Shown here in pieces: positions 8,360 to 16,847 of a DNA stretch of 64,000 bases. The translations under genes were made by a program, and so were the position numbers. This DNA comes from Streptomyces sp. NBRC 110028 (GTDB lineage Bacteria; Actinomycetota; Actinomycetes; Streptomycetales; Streptomycetaceae), in NCBI RefSeq assembly GCF_001417735.1, contig NZ_BBUZ01000030.1:62001-126000 (forward strand), given 5' to 3'. The notes under the pieces were generated by a model. It saw only the letters and a list, made by a program, of their open reading frames with translations. It did no database searches and was not told where the DNA came from. The first letter of the stretch is position 1. Each line of letters starts with the position of its first letter.

Positions 8360-8767
8360 TCAGGGCAGGGACACCCCGTCCACGTACACCCACGCGCCCC
8401 CTTCACGGGTGAAGCGGCTGTTCTCGTGCTGCTCGCCCGTGCGCCCACCGTCCACGTAGTGCGCGCGGAACTCCACCGTGCCCGTCGAATGGAACGCGCT
8501 GCCGTCCGTCGTCCCGAGGATCTCCAGCCGCACCCACCGCGGCCCCGGGTCGAGTTCGAGCCGGGGCGGCCGGGTCGTCGAGTGCCAGCTGCGGAGCAGA
8601 TACGCCTCGTCCCCTACCGCGAAGGCGCTGTACCGGGACCGCATCAGCTGCTCGGCCGTGGCCGCCCCGGCCTCCCCCCGGTGCAGGCGGCCGCAGCAGT
8701 CGGCGTACGGCGCGGGCAGTCCGCAGGGGCAGGTCACGGGGGCGGTACGGCGCGTGCGTCGGGACAT
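8360..8767 (-). CDS. YchJ-like SEC-C motif protein
   Basis: A 135-residue protein with an N-terminal zinc-binding cysteine cluster, C-P-C-G then Y-A-D-C-C-G-R-L-H, at residues about 13-29. A YchJ-type NTF2-like domain follows, with the family motif A-E-Q-L-M-R-S-R-Y-S-A-F, then L-L-R-S-W-H and F-x-A-H-Y. Members are widespread, zinc-binding and of unknown function. The start is ATG 8767. It is oriented the same way as the large phosphoesterase downstream, but a 140-bp gap separates them and nothing shows co-transcription. Confidence 0.88.
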   Translation of the reverse strand: MSRRTRRTAPVTCPCGLPAPYADCCGRLHRGEAGAATAEQLMRSRYSAFAVGDEAYLLRSWHSTTRPPRLELDPGPRWVRLEILGTTDGSAFHSTGTVEFRAHYVDGGRTGEQHENSRFTREGGAWVYVDGVSLP

Positions 8768-8814
8768 GGACCCATTGTGACGTCCTCGGCGGAGCCCTCG
8801 GCGACGGCCCGGGC

Positions 8815-10209
8815 TCAGGCGGCGGACATCCGCAGGGGTTCGACCCGCTTGATGACCAGGCCGTAGGTGAGGGCGCCGACCACGCACAGCGCGCCGGACA
8901 GCATCAGCGGGGCGACGAACGAGTGGTTGAAGAAGCCCAGCAGCAGTCCGGTGGTGGTCGAGCCGAGCACACCGGCCAGGTTGGACGCGAAGTTCTGGAT
9001 GCCGCCGAGCGAGGCCACATGGCGCGGGGTGGGCGCGACGTCGGCGGGCAGGCTGGCCACCGAGGCGGCGGAGAAGGCGAGGCTGGCGTAGCTGACGGAC
9101 AGCAGCGTCAGGGCCCACATGGCGCTGGGGACGAGCACGGCGAAGGCGATGACGGAGGAGAAGAGCATTCCGCACACCAGGCAGGTCTTACGGGCCCGGG
9201 TCACCGACCAGCCGCGGCGCAGCAGGGTGTCGCTGGTCCAGCCGCCGAGCAGACTGCCGCCGATGGCGACGACGCCGGGCAGGGCGCCGTAGAAGCCGAG
9301 CTTCAGCAGGTCGAAGCCGCGGGCGTCGACGAGGTAGCTGGGGAACCAGGTGATGAAGAAGTAGATGACGTAGTTGAGGCAGAAGAAGCCGATCATCATG
9401 CCCCAGACCGTGCGATACCGGAACAGATCCCGCCAGCGCACCGCGGGCTCTTCCGGCGCCGTGTCCTCGGGCCCCTCGGCCGTGTCCTCGGCGGAGGCCT
9501 CCTCCAGCCGGGCGCCGCCCGCCGCGACGTAGGCGCGCTCCTCGGCGCTGATCCCGCCGGCCGCCGAGGGCTCCCGGTACGCCTTCAGCCACAGCGCGAC
9601 CCACAGCAGGGCGACCGCGCCGGTGACCCAGAACGCCATCCGCCAGCCCTGCCAGGCGATCAGCGCGGTCACCACCGGGGCGGCGACCGCGGTACCGGCC
9701 CGGGCGCCGTTGTCCCAGACGCTGTTGGCCAGCGCCCGTTCGCGGACCGGGAACCAGCGGGAGACGGACTTGGCGCACGAGGGGTACGCCGGTGCCTCGC
9801 CCGCGCCGAGCGCCAGCCGCGCGACGAGCAGGCTGCCGATGCCCCGGACGAATCCGGTGGCGATGGTGACCACCGACCAGATCAGCCCGCCGATCGCGAG
9901 CATCTTCTTCTCGCCGTACCGGTCGATCAGCGCCCCGGCGGGCAGCTGGCCCAGCGCGTAGGTCACGAAGAACATGCTGAGGATGACGCCCTGCCACTCG
10001 GGGCCGATGTGCAGGTCATCGGTCATGTAGGGCAGGGAGATGGAGATGGTGGCGCGGTCGACGTAGTTGACGGTCATGCCGAGGAAGCAGAGGAAGACCA
10101 TCAGCCAGCGGGTGTTGTGCCGCAGGCCGCGCGGGCGCGGTGGCGCGGTGGCGGACTCGTCCTGGGACGGCGGGCCGGTGGGGGTGGTGGCGACTCTGGG
10201 GGTCTTCAA
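8815..10209 (-). CDS. MFS hexuronate/aldonate permease (ACS family)
   Basis: The start is TTG 10209, chosen because AAAGGAGA stands 6 bases upstream; the frame is open further upstream only because it overlaps the preceding gene out of frame. The 464-residue product has 12 predicted helices. It carries the anion:cation symporter signature: a first helix with N-Y-V-D-R-A-T-I-S-I, then G-A-L-I-D-R-Y-G-E-K-K (motif A) and G-L-G-A-G-E-A-P-A-Y-P-like R-L-A-L-G-A-G-E-A-P-A-Y-P. Relatives import hexuronates, glucarate or galactonate with protons. It is the last gene of the manD operon, 44 bp after the reductase, so uptake of D-glucuronate/D-mannonate-type acids is likely. Confidence 0.85.
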   Translation of the reverse strand: MKTPRVATTPTGPPSQDESATAPPRPRGLRHNTRWLMVFLCFLGMTVNYVDRATISISLPYMTDDLHIGPEWQGVILSMFFVTYALGQLPAGALIDRYGEKKMLAIGGLIWSVVTIATGFVRGIGSLLVARLALGAGEAPAYPSCAKSVSRWFPVRERALANSVWDNGARAGTAVAAPVVTALIAWQGWRMAFWVTGAVALLWVALWLKAYREPSAAGGISAEERAYVAAGGARLEEASAEDTAEGPEDTAPEEPAVRWRDLFRYRTVWGMMIGFFCLNYVIYFFITWFPSYLVDARGFDLLKLGFYGALPGVVAIGGSLLGGWTSDTLLRRGWSVTRARKTCLVCGMLFSSVIAFAVLVPSAMWALTLLSVSYASLAFSAASVASLPADVAPTPRHVASLGGIQNFASNLAGVLGSTTTGLLLGFFNHSFVAPLMLSGALCVVGALTYGLVIKRVEPLRMSAA

Positions 10210-10253
10210 GGCGGCTCTCCTTTGAAGGTCCTTCGAAGGGGTGGTACGTGAGG

Positions 10254-11678
10254 TCAGCGCGTCCGGGCGCCGGAGGGCAGCTCCGCCGCCACGGAGGCGA
10301 TCAGGGAGGTGTCGTCCGCCAGGTCCCCGGCGCCCAGCAGGCTCAGCAGACGGCGGAGGGCGTCGCGCGGGGGCCGGGCGTCCCAGGCCCGGCGCAGCGC
10401 TTCGGCCTCGGGGTCGTCCAGGGGGCCGTCGCGGGTGACGCGGGCCCAGGCGGCGAGGGCCGAGACCAGTTCCGGGGTGTCCCGTCCGGCGGCGCGCAAC
10501 TCGCGCAGCGGGGCCAGCCACCGTTCGGGGATCTTGCAAGATCCGTCCATGGCGATCTGCCGGATCCGGTGGTGCATGGCGGGGTTGGCGAAGCGGACGA
10601 CGAGGCTGTCGATGTACCCGGCCAGGTCCAGGCCCTCGGCCGGCGGCAGGCTCTGCGCCGCCTCCGCGCAGTAGGCGCGCACGGCCGCCTCGCCCCAGGG
10701 CGTGGCGAGGACGTCGGCCACGGTCTCGCAGCCCTCGGCGAGGCCGCGGTAGGCCAGAGCCGAGTGCGCGCCGTTGAGCAGCCGGAGCTTGGCGGACTGG
10801 TACGGGGCCACATCGGCGACGAACCGGGCGCCCGCCTCCTCCCAGCGCGGGCGGTCGGTGGCGAAGATGTCCTGCAGCACCCACTGGGTGAACGGTTCGC
10901 CGGTCACCGCGCCCTCGTCCGCCACGCCGAGCGCACGGGCCGCGGTCTCGCGGTCGGCGTCGGTGGTGGCGGGCACGATGCGGTCGACGACGGTGGCGGG
11001 GAAGGCCACCGAACCGGTCATCCAGTCCAGGAGGCGATCGCGCTCGTCCCACGCGCTCGCCGCCACGAAGTCCCGTACCAGCCGCCGCAGGACCGCGCCG
11101 TTGCCCGCCATGTTGTCGCAGGACACCACCGACAGCGGCGCACCGTTCGCCCGCAGCCGGGCGCGCAGCCCCGCGGCGAGCCGCCCGACGACGGTCGCGG
11201 GGGCGGCGCCTTCGAGGTCGGCCCGTACGAGCGGGTCCTCCAGCGCCAGACCGCCGCCGGCCGGGTCGCGCCGGTAGCCCTTCTCGGTGACGGTGAGGGT
11301 CACCACGGTGACGTCCGCCGAGGCCAGGAGCCCGATCAGCCGGGCGCTGTCGTCTGCGGCGTGCAGCACCTCGGTCACCGCGCCGACCACGCCGGTGGCC
11401 GGGCCCTCGGGCCGCCGCTCGGTGAACGAGTACAGCCCGTCCTGCGGGCGCAGCGCGTCCACCACCGCACGGCTGCGCTGGGTGACCCCGGCGATGCCCC
11501 ATCCGCCGCCGTGCGCCGCCTCGGCGGTCTGGGTGGCGAGCGCCTGGTGGGCGCGGTGGAAGGCGCCGATGCCCAGGTGCACGATCCGCGGGCGCAGCGC
11601 GCGCGGATCGACCGGCGGGCGCAGGTCGGCCGGCACGGCGGGCAGGGTGGCCAGGGACAGCCGCTGTGTCGCGCTCAC
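10254..11678 (-). CDS. uxuB: Mannitol dehydrogenase family, probable fructuronate reductase
   Basis: A 474-residue member of the long-chain mannitol dehydrogenase family. The N-terminal dinucleotide site reads I-V-H-L-G-I-G-A-F-H-R-A-H-Q, and the catalytic Lys lies in S-A-K-L-R-L-L-N-G-A-H-S at about residue 295. Family members reduce D-fructuronate to D-mannonate, tagaturonate to altronate, or fructose to mannitol, using NADH. Coupling to a D-mannonate dehydratase gene makes fructuronate reductase the best assignment. GTG 11678 overlaps the stop codon of the upstream dehydratase gene by 4 bases, a sign of translational coupling. Altronate or mannitol specificity cannot be excluded from sequence. 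Confidence 0.85.
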   Translation of the reverse strand: MSATQRLSLATLPAVPADLRPPVDPRALRPRIVHLGIGAFHRAHQALATQTAEAAHGGGWGIAGVTQRSRAVVDALRPQDGLYSFTERRPEGPATGVVGAVTEVLHAADDSARLIGLLASADVTVVTLTVTEKGYRRDPAGGGLALEDPLVRADLEGAAPATVVGRLAAGLRARLRANGAPLSVVSCDNMAGNGAVLRRLVRDFVAASAWDERDRLLDWMTGSVAFPATVVDRIVPATTDADRETAARALGVADEGAVTGEPFTQWVLQDIFATDRPRWEEAGARFVADVAPYQSAKLRLLNGAHSALAYRGLAEGCETVADVLATPWGEAAVRAYCAEAAQSLPPAEGLDLAGYIDSLVVRFANPAMHHRIRQIAMDGSCKIPERWLAPLRELRAAGRDTPELVSALAAWARVTRDGPLDDPEAEALRRAWDARPPRDALRRLLSLLGAGDLADDTSLIASVAAELPSGARTR

Positions 11679-12892
11679 CAGTCGTGCACCGACCCGTCGG
11701 TACGGCGGCTCACCGGCAGGTACTTCGGGTCGTACGGGAAGCGGGCGGCCGCCTCCTCGTCCAGTTCGATGCCGAGGCCGGGTGCCTCGGAGGGGTGCAG
11801 CGCGCCGTCGCGCAGCTCGTACGTCGGCCGGAACACCTCATGGGTGAGCGGATCGTGCGCCATGTACTCCTGGATGCCGAAGTTGGGCACGGTGACGTCC
11901 AGATGGACGGCGGCGGCCATGCTCACCGGCGACAGGTCGGTGGCGCCGTGCGAACCGGTGCGCACCTGGTACAGCTCGGCGAGGTGGAAGATCCGCCGCA
12001 GATGGGTGATGCCACCGGCGTGCACGACCGAGGCGCGGATGTAGTCGATGAGCCGTTCGGTGATGAGCTGCTGGCAGTCCCAGATGGAGTTGAACACCTC
12101 GCCGACCGCGATCGGGGTGGTCGTCGACTGGCGGATCTGCCGGAAGGAGTCCTGGAGTTCGGCGGGGGTGGGGTCCTCCATCCAGAACAGCCGCAGGTCC
12201 TCCACGTCGCGGCCGAGCCGCCCCGCCTCGGTGGGGCTGAGCCGGTGGTGCACATCGTGCAGCAGGTGGAATCCGAATCCGAAGCGCTCGCGGACCGCCT
12301 CCAGATAGCGCGGCGCGAAGTCCAGGTACGCCTCGGTCGACCACGGCTGCTCCTCGGGGAGGGCGCCGGTGGCGGGCTCGTAGACCGTGGCGACCGTGCC
12401 GTGGCGGATGCCGTAGGTCCCGGGTGAACCGGGGACGGCCGCCTGGGCGCGGATCGCGCGGTAGCCCATCTCCTGGAACTGGGCGACGTCGTCCAGCAGC
12501 TCGGGGATGTCGCCGCCGCTGGCGTGGCCGTAGACCATGGCCCCGTCGCGGGCCTTGCCGCCCAGCAGGTCGTACACCGGCATCCCGGCGACCTTGCCCT
12601 TGATGTCCCACAGCGCGGTGTCGACCGCCGAGATCGCGGTCATGGTCACCGGGCCGCGGCGCCAGTACGCCCCTTTGTAGAGGTACTGCCACATGTCCTC
12701 GATGCGGGCGGGGTCGCGGCCGATCAGCAGCGGTACGAGATGGTCCTCCAGATAGGAGGCGACCGCCAGCTCGCGCCCGTTGAGCGTCGCGTCACCGAGA
12801 CCGGTCACACCGTCGGACGTGGTCACCTTCAGGGTCACGAAGTTGCGACCGGGAGAGGTGACGATGACCGTCGCCTCCGTGATCGTGGCCAT
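11675..12892 (-). CDS. manD: D-mannonate dehydratase, enolase superfamily (ManD)
   Basis: A 405-residue protein, the usual ManD length. ATG 12892 has GAGGAG 9 bases upstream. The N-terminal capping domain opens with I-T-E-A-T-V-I-V-T-S-P-G-R-N-F-V. The barrel carries the metal and acid-base residues: D and H in H-D-V-H-H-R-L (about 210-212), E in F-W-M-E-D-P-T-P, E in A-V-G-E-V-F-N, and a downstream H in G-S-H-G-A-T. The conserved terminal W of the family closes the active site (final residues V-H-D-W). It dehydrates D-mannonate to 2-keto-3-deoxygluconate. Some members have low activity or prefer gluconate, so the exact substrate needs assay. It is the first gene of a three-gene operon. Confidence 0.92.
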   Translation of the reverse strand: MATITEATVIVTSPGRNFVTLKVTTSDGVTGLGDATLNGRELAVASYLEDHLVPLLIGRDPARIEDMWQYLYKGAYWRRGPVTMTAISAVDTALWDIKGKVAGMPVYDLLGGKARDGAMVYGHASGGDIPELLDDVAQFQEMGYRAIRAQAAVPGSPGTYGIRHGTVATVYEPATGALPEEQPWSTEAYLDFAPRYLEAVRERFGFGFHLLHDVHHRLSPTEAGRLGRDVEDLRLFWMEDPTPAELQDSFRQIRQSTTTPIAVGEVFNSIWDCQQLITERLIDYIRASVVHAGGITHLRRIFHLAELYQVRTGSHGATDLSPVSMAAAVHLDVTVPNFGIQEYMAHDPLTHEVFRPTYELRDGALHPSEAPGLGIELDEEAAARFPYDPKYLPVSRRTDGSVHDW

Positions 12893-12949
12893 GCGTGTCT
12901 GCTCCTCACTGCGCCGGCTCCGGGGTGGAGCCCGGGCTGCTGGTCGGCT

Positions 12950-12980
12950 ACCATACAAGTACGTCAGCGAGTTCGGTCAA
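12950..12980 (-). promoter_or_regulatory. Candidate promoter of the manD operon
   Basis: On the minus strand a -35 TTGACC (12980-12975) is followed after 17 bp by TGTATG (12957-12952), with TATGGT shifted two bases as an alternative -10. It lies in the 106-bp gap between manD and the divergent GntR gene, so the GntR protein probably binds here. I could not define an exact operator palindrome. Confidence 0.5.
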
Positions 12981-12998
12981 GGGTTCGGAAGGGGTCGG

Positions 12999-13754
12999 AT
13001 GGCATCGGCGGAGGGACTGAACGCGGCACGCTCCCGGGGGCGCAACACCCGGCAGCTCGTCCACGAGGTGCTGCGCGCGCGCATCGTCGGCCTGGAGCTG
13101 GCCCCCGGCTCGGCCGTATCGGAGAACGACCTCGCGGCCGAGCTGGGGGTCAGCCGCACCCCGGTCCGCGAGAGCCTGATCCTCCTCGCCGACGAGGGGC
13201 TGGTCGACATCTATCCGCAGATGGGGACGTTCATCTCGCGCATCCGTGAGCGCGATGTGGCCTCCGCCCAGTTCATCCGGGAGGCCCTGGAGTGCGCGGC
13301 GCTGCGCGACGCCGTCGGCAGGGCCACCACGCGCGACGTGGCGGAGCTGCGGGTGCTGCTCATCGCGCAGGAGGAAGCCGACGCGCGGTCCGACATGGCG
13401 GGCTTCTTCCAGCTGGACGAGCAGTTCCACCAGCGGTTGATGGCGGTGAGCGGACACGGCTCGGCATGGCCGGTGGTCAGCCAGGCCAAGGCCCAGCTGG
13501 ACCGGGCCCGCCGTCTCTCGCTGCCCATGACCCAGCAGATGTCGCTGCTCATCGGCCAGCACCGGGAGGTGGTCGACCTGCTGGAGGGGGGCGATCTGGA
13601 GCGGGCCGACGGGGCGCTGCGCTCGCATCTGCGGCTGGTCTTCAGCGATGTGGAGAAGATCCGCGCCAAGCACCCGGAGCTGTTCAGCGACCAGGACGCC
13701 CCGCTCAAACCGCGCCGCGACAGCGCCCGGCGCGCCGCCGCCCGCGAGGACTGA
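12999..13754 (+). CDS. GntR family (FadR/FCD subfamily) transcriptional regulator
   Basis: A 251-residue regulator starting at ATG 12999 after a G-rich GGAAGGGG site. Residues about 15-80 are the winged HTH, with V-S-E-N-D-L-A-A-E-L-G-V-S-R-T-P-V-R-E-S-L and G-L-V-D-I-Y-P-Q-M-G-T-F-I. Residues about 90-225 are an all-helical FCD ligand domain with its metal-binding Asp and His residues (Q-L-D-E-Q-F-H and, near the end, A-L-R-S-H-L). FCD regulators usually repress sugar-acid genes until the acid binds. The gene is divergent from manD-uxuB-permease and is the obvious local regulator. It ends just before a perfect 12-bp hairpin. Confidence 0.9.
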   Translation: MASAEGLNAARSRGRNTRQLVHEVLRARIVGLELAPGSAVSENDLAAELGVSRTPVRESLILLADEGLVDIYPQMGTFISRIRERDVASAQFIREALECAALRDAVGRATTRDVAELRVLLIAQEEADARSDMAGFFQLDEQFHQRLMAVSGHGSAWPVVSQAKAQLDRARRLSLPMTQQMSLLIGQHREVVDLLEGGDLERADGALRSHLRLVFSDVEKIRAKHPELFSDQDAPLKPRRDSARRAAARED

Positions 13755-13765
13755 GCGCATGACAG

Positions 13766-13794
13766 CGGGGCGGGCCCGTGGTGGGCCCGCCCCG
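13766..13794. terminator. Perfect 12-bp GC hairpin, bidirectional terminator
   Basis: Arms at 13766-13777 and 13783-13794 pair perfectly around a 5-base loop. The hairpin sits in the 53-bp gap between the end of the GntR gene and the convergent chimeric pseudogene. Confidence 0.85.
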
Positions 13795-13807
13795 TGACCT
13801 GCTCGTA

Positions 13808-15064
13808 TCAGCGCTTGGTCTTGATCCTCATGAACGTGACCGAGTCCGCCGGGAAGGTGTACGTGAAGGTGTTCGCCACCCCGTCCAGCTTCGACCGGAC
13901 CGGTGTGACCGGCTGCTCGGAAGCGGTGTTGACCGCGTCCGGCGCGCCCTGGAGCGTGGTCAGCCGCGCCGTCCGCGCCACCGTGCCCCCGCCCAGGTCG
14001 ATACGGGTGCGGGCGGCCGCGCTCTGTGCGTTGACGACCTTGACGATCAGCTCACCGGTGGCCTTGTCCCGCGTCACCACGTGGCGGAACGGCTCGGCCA
14101 CCTTGTCGTCGGTGAAGCCGCCCCACTTCTTGCCGTCCAGGTACCGCGTCACCTGACGGCCGCGCACCTCGACGCGGGCGTCGTAGGCGCGCCCGGTCTC
14201 GATCTTCGTGCCGTCCTCGGTCATCGTCTGCTTGGCCCCGCCGACGGCCTTCTCCACGGCGGAGCGGGTGTTGCCCCAGCCGCCGAGGTTCCACCAGGAG
14301 TAGTTGCCGGTGTCCTTGACCCCGAAGGCGATGAGGAAGCCCTCCTTGCCGGACTTCTTCGTCGCCTTCACCCGCAGGTCGTAGTCGCGCCACGCCTTGT
14401 CGCCCGCCGTGACCATGGGGTTCTCGGCGGCGGTGTCGGACTGGACGTACGCACCGTCCCGGACCGTCCACGAGCCGGTGCCGGTGCCGGTGGCCTTGGT
14501 CCACTGCCCGTCATCGCCCGAGAAGTCGTCGCTGAGCAGCGTCGAACCGTCCGCGGCGGTCACCTTGACGTCGTCGTACGCCGCGCTCGTGGCCCACGTC
14601 GACAGGCCCACCGCGCCGCTGATCGGCTCGTTCGGGGCGGGGGTGGCGGACGCCCTGCTCGGCACCACCTCGTCACCGACGTTGTTCATGAACAGCTTCT
14701 GCGACTCGTAACTGGTCGAGCCCCAGGAGGAGGAGTTGTCGAACCAGATCATGTCGGGCCGCCACTGCACCGCGTTCTCGTTCGCCAGCAGCGGCGCGTA
14801 CGACGCCAGCTCGACCACGTCGGCGTTGCGCTCCAGGCCCGTCATGTACGCCGCTTCGGTGAGCGAGTTGTACCACTTGTTGTCCTGCGAGGCGTACTCA
14901 CCGAGGAACACCTTCGGGCCCGAGCGGTCGTAGGTGTCGTAGCGCTGGTTGTTCTCCAGGAACCACTGCGGGCTGTTGTAGTAGTGCTCGTCGACCATGT
15001 CGACGCCCGCCGCCCGGTTCAGCGCCCAGGCGCGGTCGAAGGTCTGCCCGCTGTCGTCGGGACA
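13808..15064 (-). pseudogene. 3' remnant of a secreted alpha-L-arabinofuranosidase, fused in frame to an fdhA remnant
   Basis: The last 418 codons belong to an extracellular GH51-type alpha-L-arabinofuranosidase. They begin C-P-D-D-S-G-Q-T-F-D-R-A-W and continue M-V-D-E-H-Y-Y-N-S-P-Q-W-F. The catalytic nucleophile motif is F-L-G-E-Y-A-S-Q-D-N, followed by N-A-D-V-V-E-L-A-S-Y-A-P-L-L-A-N. An inserted jelly-roll-like domain follows (S-D-D-F-S-G-D-D-G-Q-W through W-W-N-L-G-G-W-G-N), then the C-terminal beta domain. The signal peptide and the half of the barrel carrying the acid/base Asn-Glu are missing. Those positions are instead occupied in frame by formate dehydrogenase sequence, so the protein cannot be an active arabinosidase. 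The junction is at about 15059-15070. Confidence 0.85.
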
Positions 15065-16025
15065 GAGACCGGAGAAGATGCCGGCGAGATCCTCGGTGGC
15101 GCGGAATTCCTCCCCGACGAGGGTCGCGGCGTTGGTGTACTCCAGCACGTATTCGCGGAAGTCCAGCTCGTTGGACAGGACGTGGTTGATGACGCCGCCG
15201 AGGAAGCCGATGTCGGAGCCCGCCCGGATCGGTACGTGCAGATCGGCCAGCGCGCTGGTGCGGGTGAAGCGCGGATCCACGTGGATGACCTTGGCGCCCC
15301 GGGCCTTGGCCTCCATCACCCACTGGAAACCCACGGGATGGGCCTCGGCGAAGTTGGAGCCCTCGATGACGATGCAGTCGCAGTGCTGCAGGTCCTGCAG
15401 AAAGGTGGTGGCGCCGCCGCGGCCGAAGGAGGTGCCGAGCCCGGCGACGGTGGAGCTGTGGCAGACCCGGGCCTGGTTCTCCACCTGGACCACACCGAGG
15501 GCCGTGAACCGCTTCTTGATGAGGTAGTTCTCCTCGTTGTCCAAGGTGGCGCCGCCGAGGCTGGCCGGCCCCAGGGTGCGGTTGACGCGGATGCCGTCCT
15601 GCTCCCACTGCCAGGTTTCGCGGCGGGTGCGGATGACCCGTTCGGTGACCATGTCCAGCGCGGTGTCCAGGTCCAGCGGCTCCCAATCCGTGCCGTACGG
15701 ACGGCGGTAGAGCACCTGGTGGCGGCGGGACTCACCGGTGGTCAGCTGGAGGTGGCCGACCCCTTGGGCACAACCGGCCACGGCTGATGGGTGAGTCGGG
15801 GTCGCCCTCGATCTGCACCACCCGGCCGTCCTTGACGTACACGTTCTGGGCGCAGCCCACCGCGCAGTAGGGGCACACCGACTTCACCACCCGGTCCGCG
15901 GTGGCGGTGCGGGGCCGCAGCTCACGGGTGGCGGCCGAGGCGGCGGCGGCTCCGCGGCCGAGCGGATCGGTTCCGGTCAGCTGCCGGTAGACGGGCCACT
16001 CCTGGACCCAGGTACGCACGCCCAT
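15065..16025 (-). pseudogene. fdhA: 5' remnant of formate dehydrogenase alpha subunit (molybdopterin), frameshifted
   Basis: ATG 16025 has GGAAGGA 6 bases upstream. The [4Fe-4S] cluster motif C-P-Y-C-A-V-G-C with a fourth Cys in G-R-L-C-P, the bis-MGD domain motifs (G-G-A-T-L-D-N-E-E-N-Y, H-P-V-G-F-Q-W-V-M-E-A), and a catalytic Cys in place of Sec (R-V-C-H-S-S-T, about residue 189) identify FdhA. Reading shifts frame between about 15750 and 15770. Restoring one base in each of two short homopolymer runs (766-768 and 751-752 of the 15-kb block) would give C-P-K-G-S-A-T-L-Q-L as in homologues. About 320 codons remain of a much larger enzyme; then the frame passes directly into arabinofuranosidase sequence. 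No other formate dehydrogenase subunit or fdhD is nearby. Confidence 0.85.
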
Positions 16026-16129
16026 CGCCTGTCCTTCCCACCGCCCGGACCCACTGGCATGGCCGGGTACGGCGCATGGGTTCCCGTCGCGACGGTTTTC
16101 ACGCCCCGCCTGCCGCCGAGATGCGTCCG

Positions 16130-16726
16130 CTACGCGACCCGAAGGTGGGAGAGAAGATCATCGGCCGCCGGGTAGGGGCGCTCCTCGGGCAGACGCCCGG
16201 CCGCCGCGTCGAGGTCTCCCGCCCGGACGAGGGCATGGACCTCGCGGGCCAGCGGCGTGACATCGGTGATGGACACCGTCCACTCGTCCGCGTACCGGCG
16301 GGCCGCCTCGCCCGCCAGGCCGAGCTGGAGGGAGCGGTACGGCAGCGGCCGCAGGTGGAGGTCGCGTTCCGGGTCCCACTGGACCCGGGTGGGGGACCGG
16401 TGCAGCCGGCGCTTCCAGGCCGCCTGGTCGGGGTGGAGGCCGCGTACGTAATGGGAGAGGCAGGCGTTGCGCAGCGCCCAGACGAAGCCCTCGTGGGTGA
16501 TCTCGACGGCCAGGACCGTCTCCTGGCCCTCCTTCAGCCCCCAGCCGCAGCGGTACATCATCCACAGGAACGACGGTTTGATCCAGGTCATCCGGTCCCG
16601 CTTCCAGGCGGCGGGGAACCGGCCGTCGCGGGCCGCGGGCAGGCCGATGTGCGGGCCGTACGCCTGGTAGACGGTGACCGTGGTGGAGGTGTGCTGTGCG
16701 CGGATCTGGTGTGACGGGTGTTCCAT
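16130..16726 (-). CDS. DUF4291 family protein
   Basis: A 198-residue cytosolic protein starting at ATG 16726. It matches the DUF4291 pattern: an opening I-R-A-Q-H-T-S-T-T-V-T-V-Y-Q-A-Y, then M-T-W-I-K-P-S-F-L-W-M-M-Y-R-C-G-W, and a central Q-W-D-P-E-R-D. The family is common in actinobacteria and fungi and has no established function. There is no signal peptide or membrane segment. It stands alone, divergent from the DUF429 gene, with 121 bp between the start codons. TTG 16735 is an alternative start three codons upstream, but homologues begin close to the chosen Met. Confidence 0.85.
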   Translation of the reverse strand: MEHPSHQIRAQHTSTTVTVYQAYGPHIGLPAARDGRFPAAWKRDRMTWIKPSFLWMMYRCGWGLKEGQETVLAVEITHEGFVWALRNACLSHYVRGLHPDQAAWKRRLHRSPTRVQWDPERDLHLRPLPYRSLQLGLAGEAARRYADEWTVSITDVTPLAREVHALVRAGDLDAAAGRLPEERPYPAADDLLSHLRVA

Positions 16727-16847
16727 GACCAGCAAGCGTGGCGGGGCGGGCGGTGTCCGGCCACCGGATTTCCCGGCGGGCGTGCCTGGCCGGCCGACGG
16801 CGGCCGCACCACCCTACGGTCGTCAGCGACTGTGTACGGTGGGCCCC

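Noticed and set aside
5000..8459. Very long plus-strand open frame (up to about 800 codons) opposite the large phosphoesterase gene
   Set aside because: It is an antisense shadow produced by high third-position GC. It lacks domains, while the minus strand has clear catalytic motifs.
8815..11502. 895-codon frame joining the MFS permease to upstream sequence
   Set aside because: The N-terminal part is an out-of-frame reading of the fructuronate reductase gene. TTG 10209 with AAAGGAGA marks the real start.
13808..15781. Reading the chimera as a single functional 657-residue enzyme
   Set aside because: It lacks the acid/base half of the glycosidase and most of the molybdopterin enzyme, and joins cytosolic to extracellular domains.
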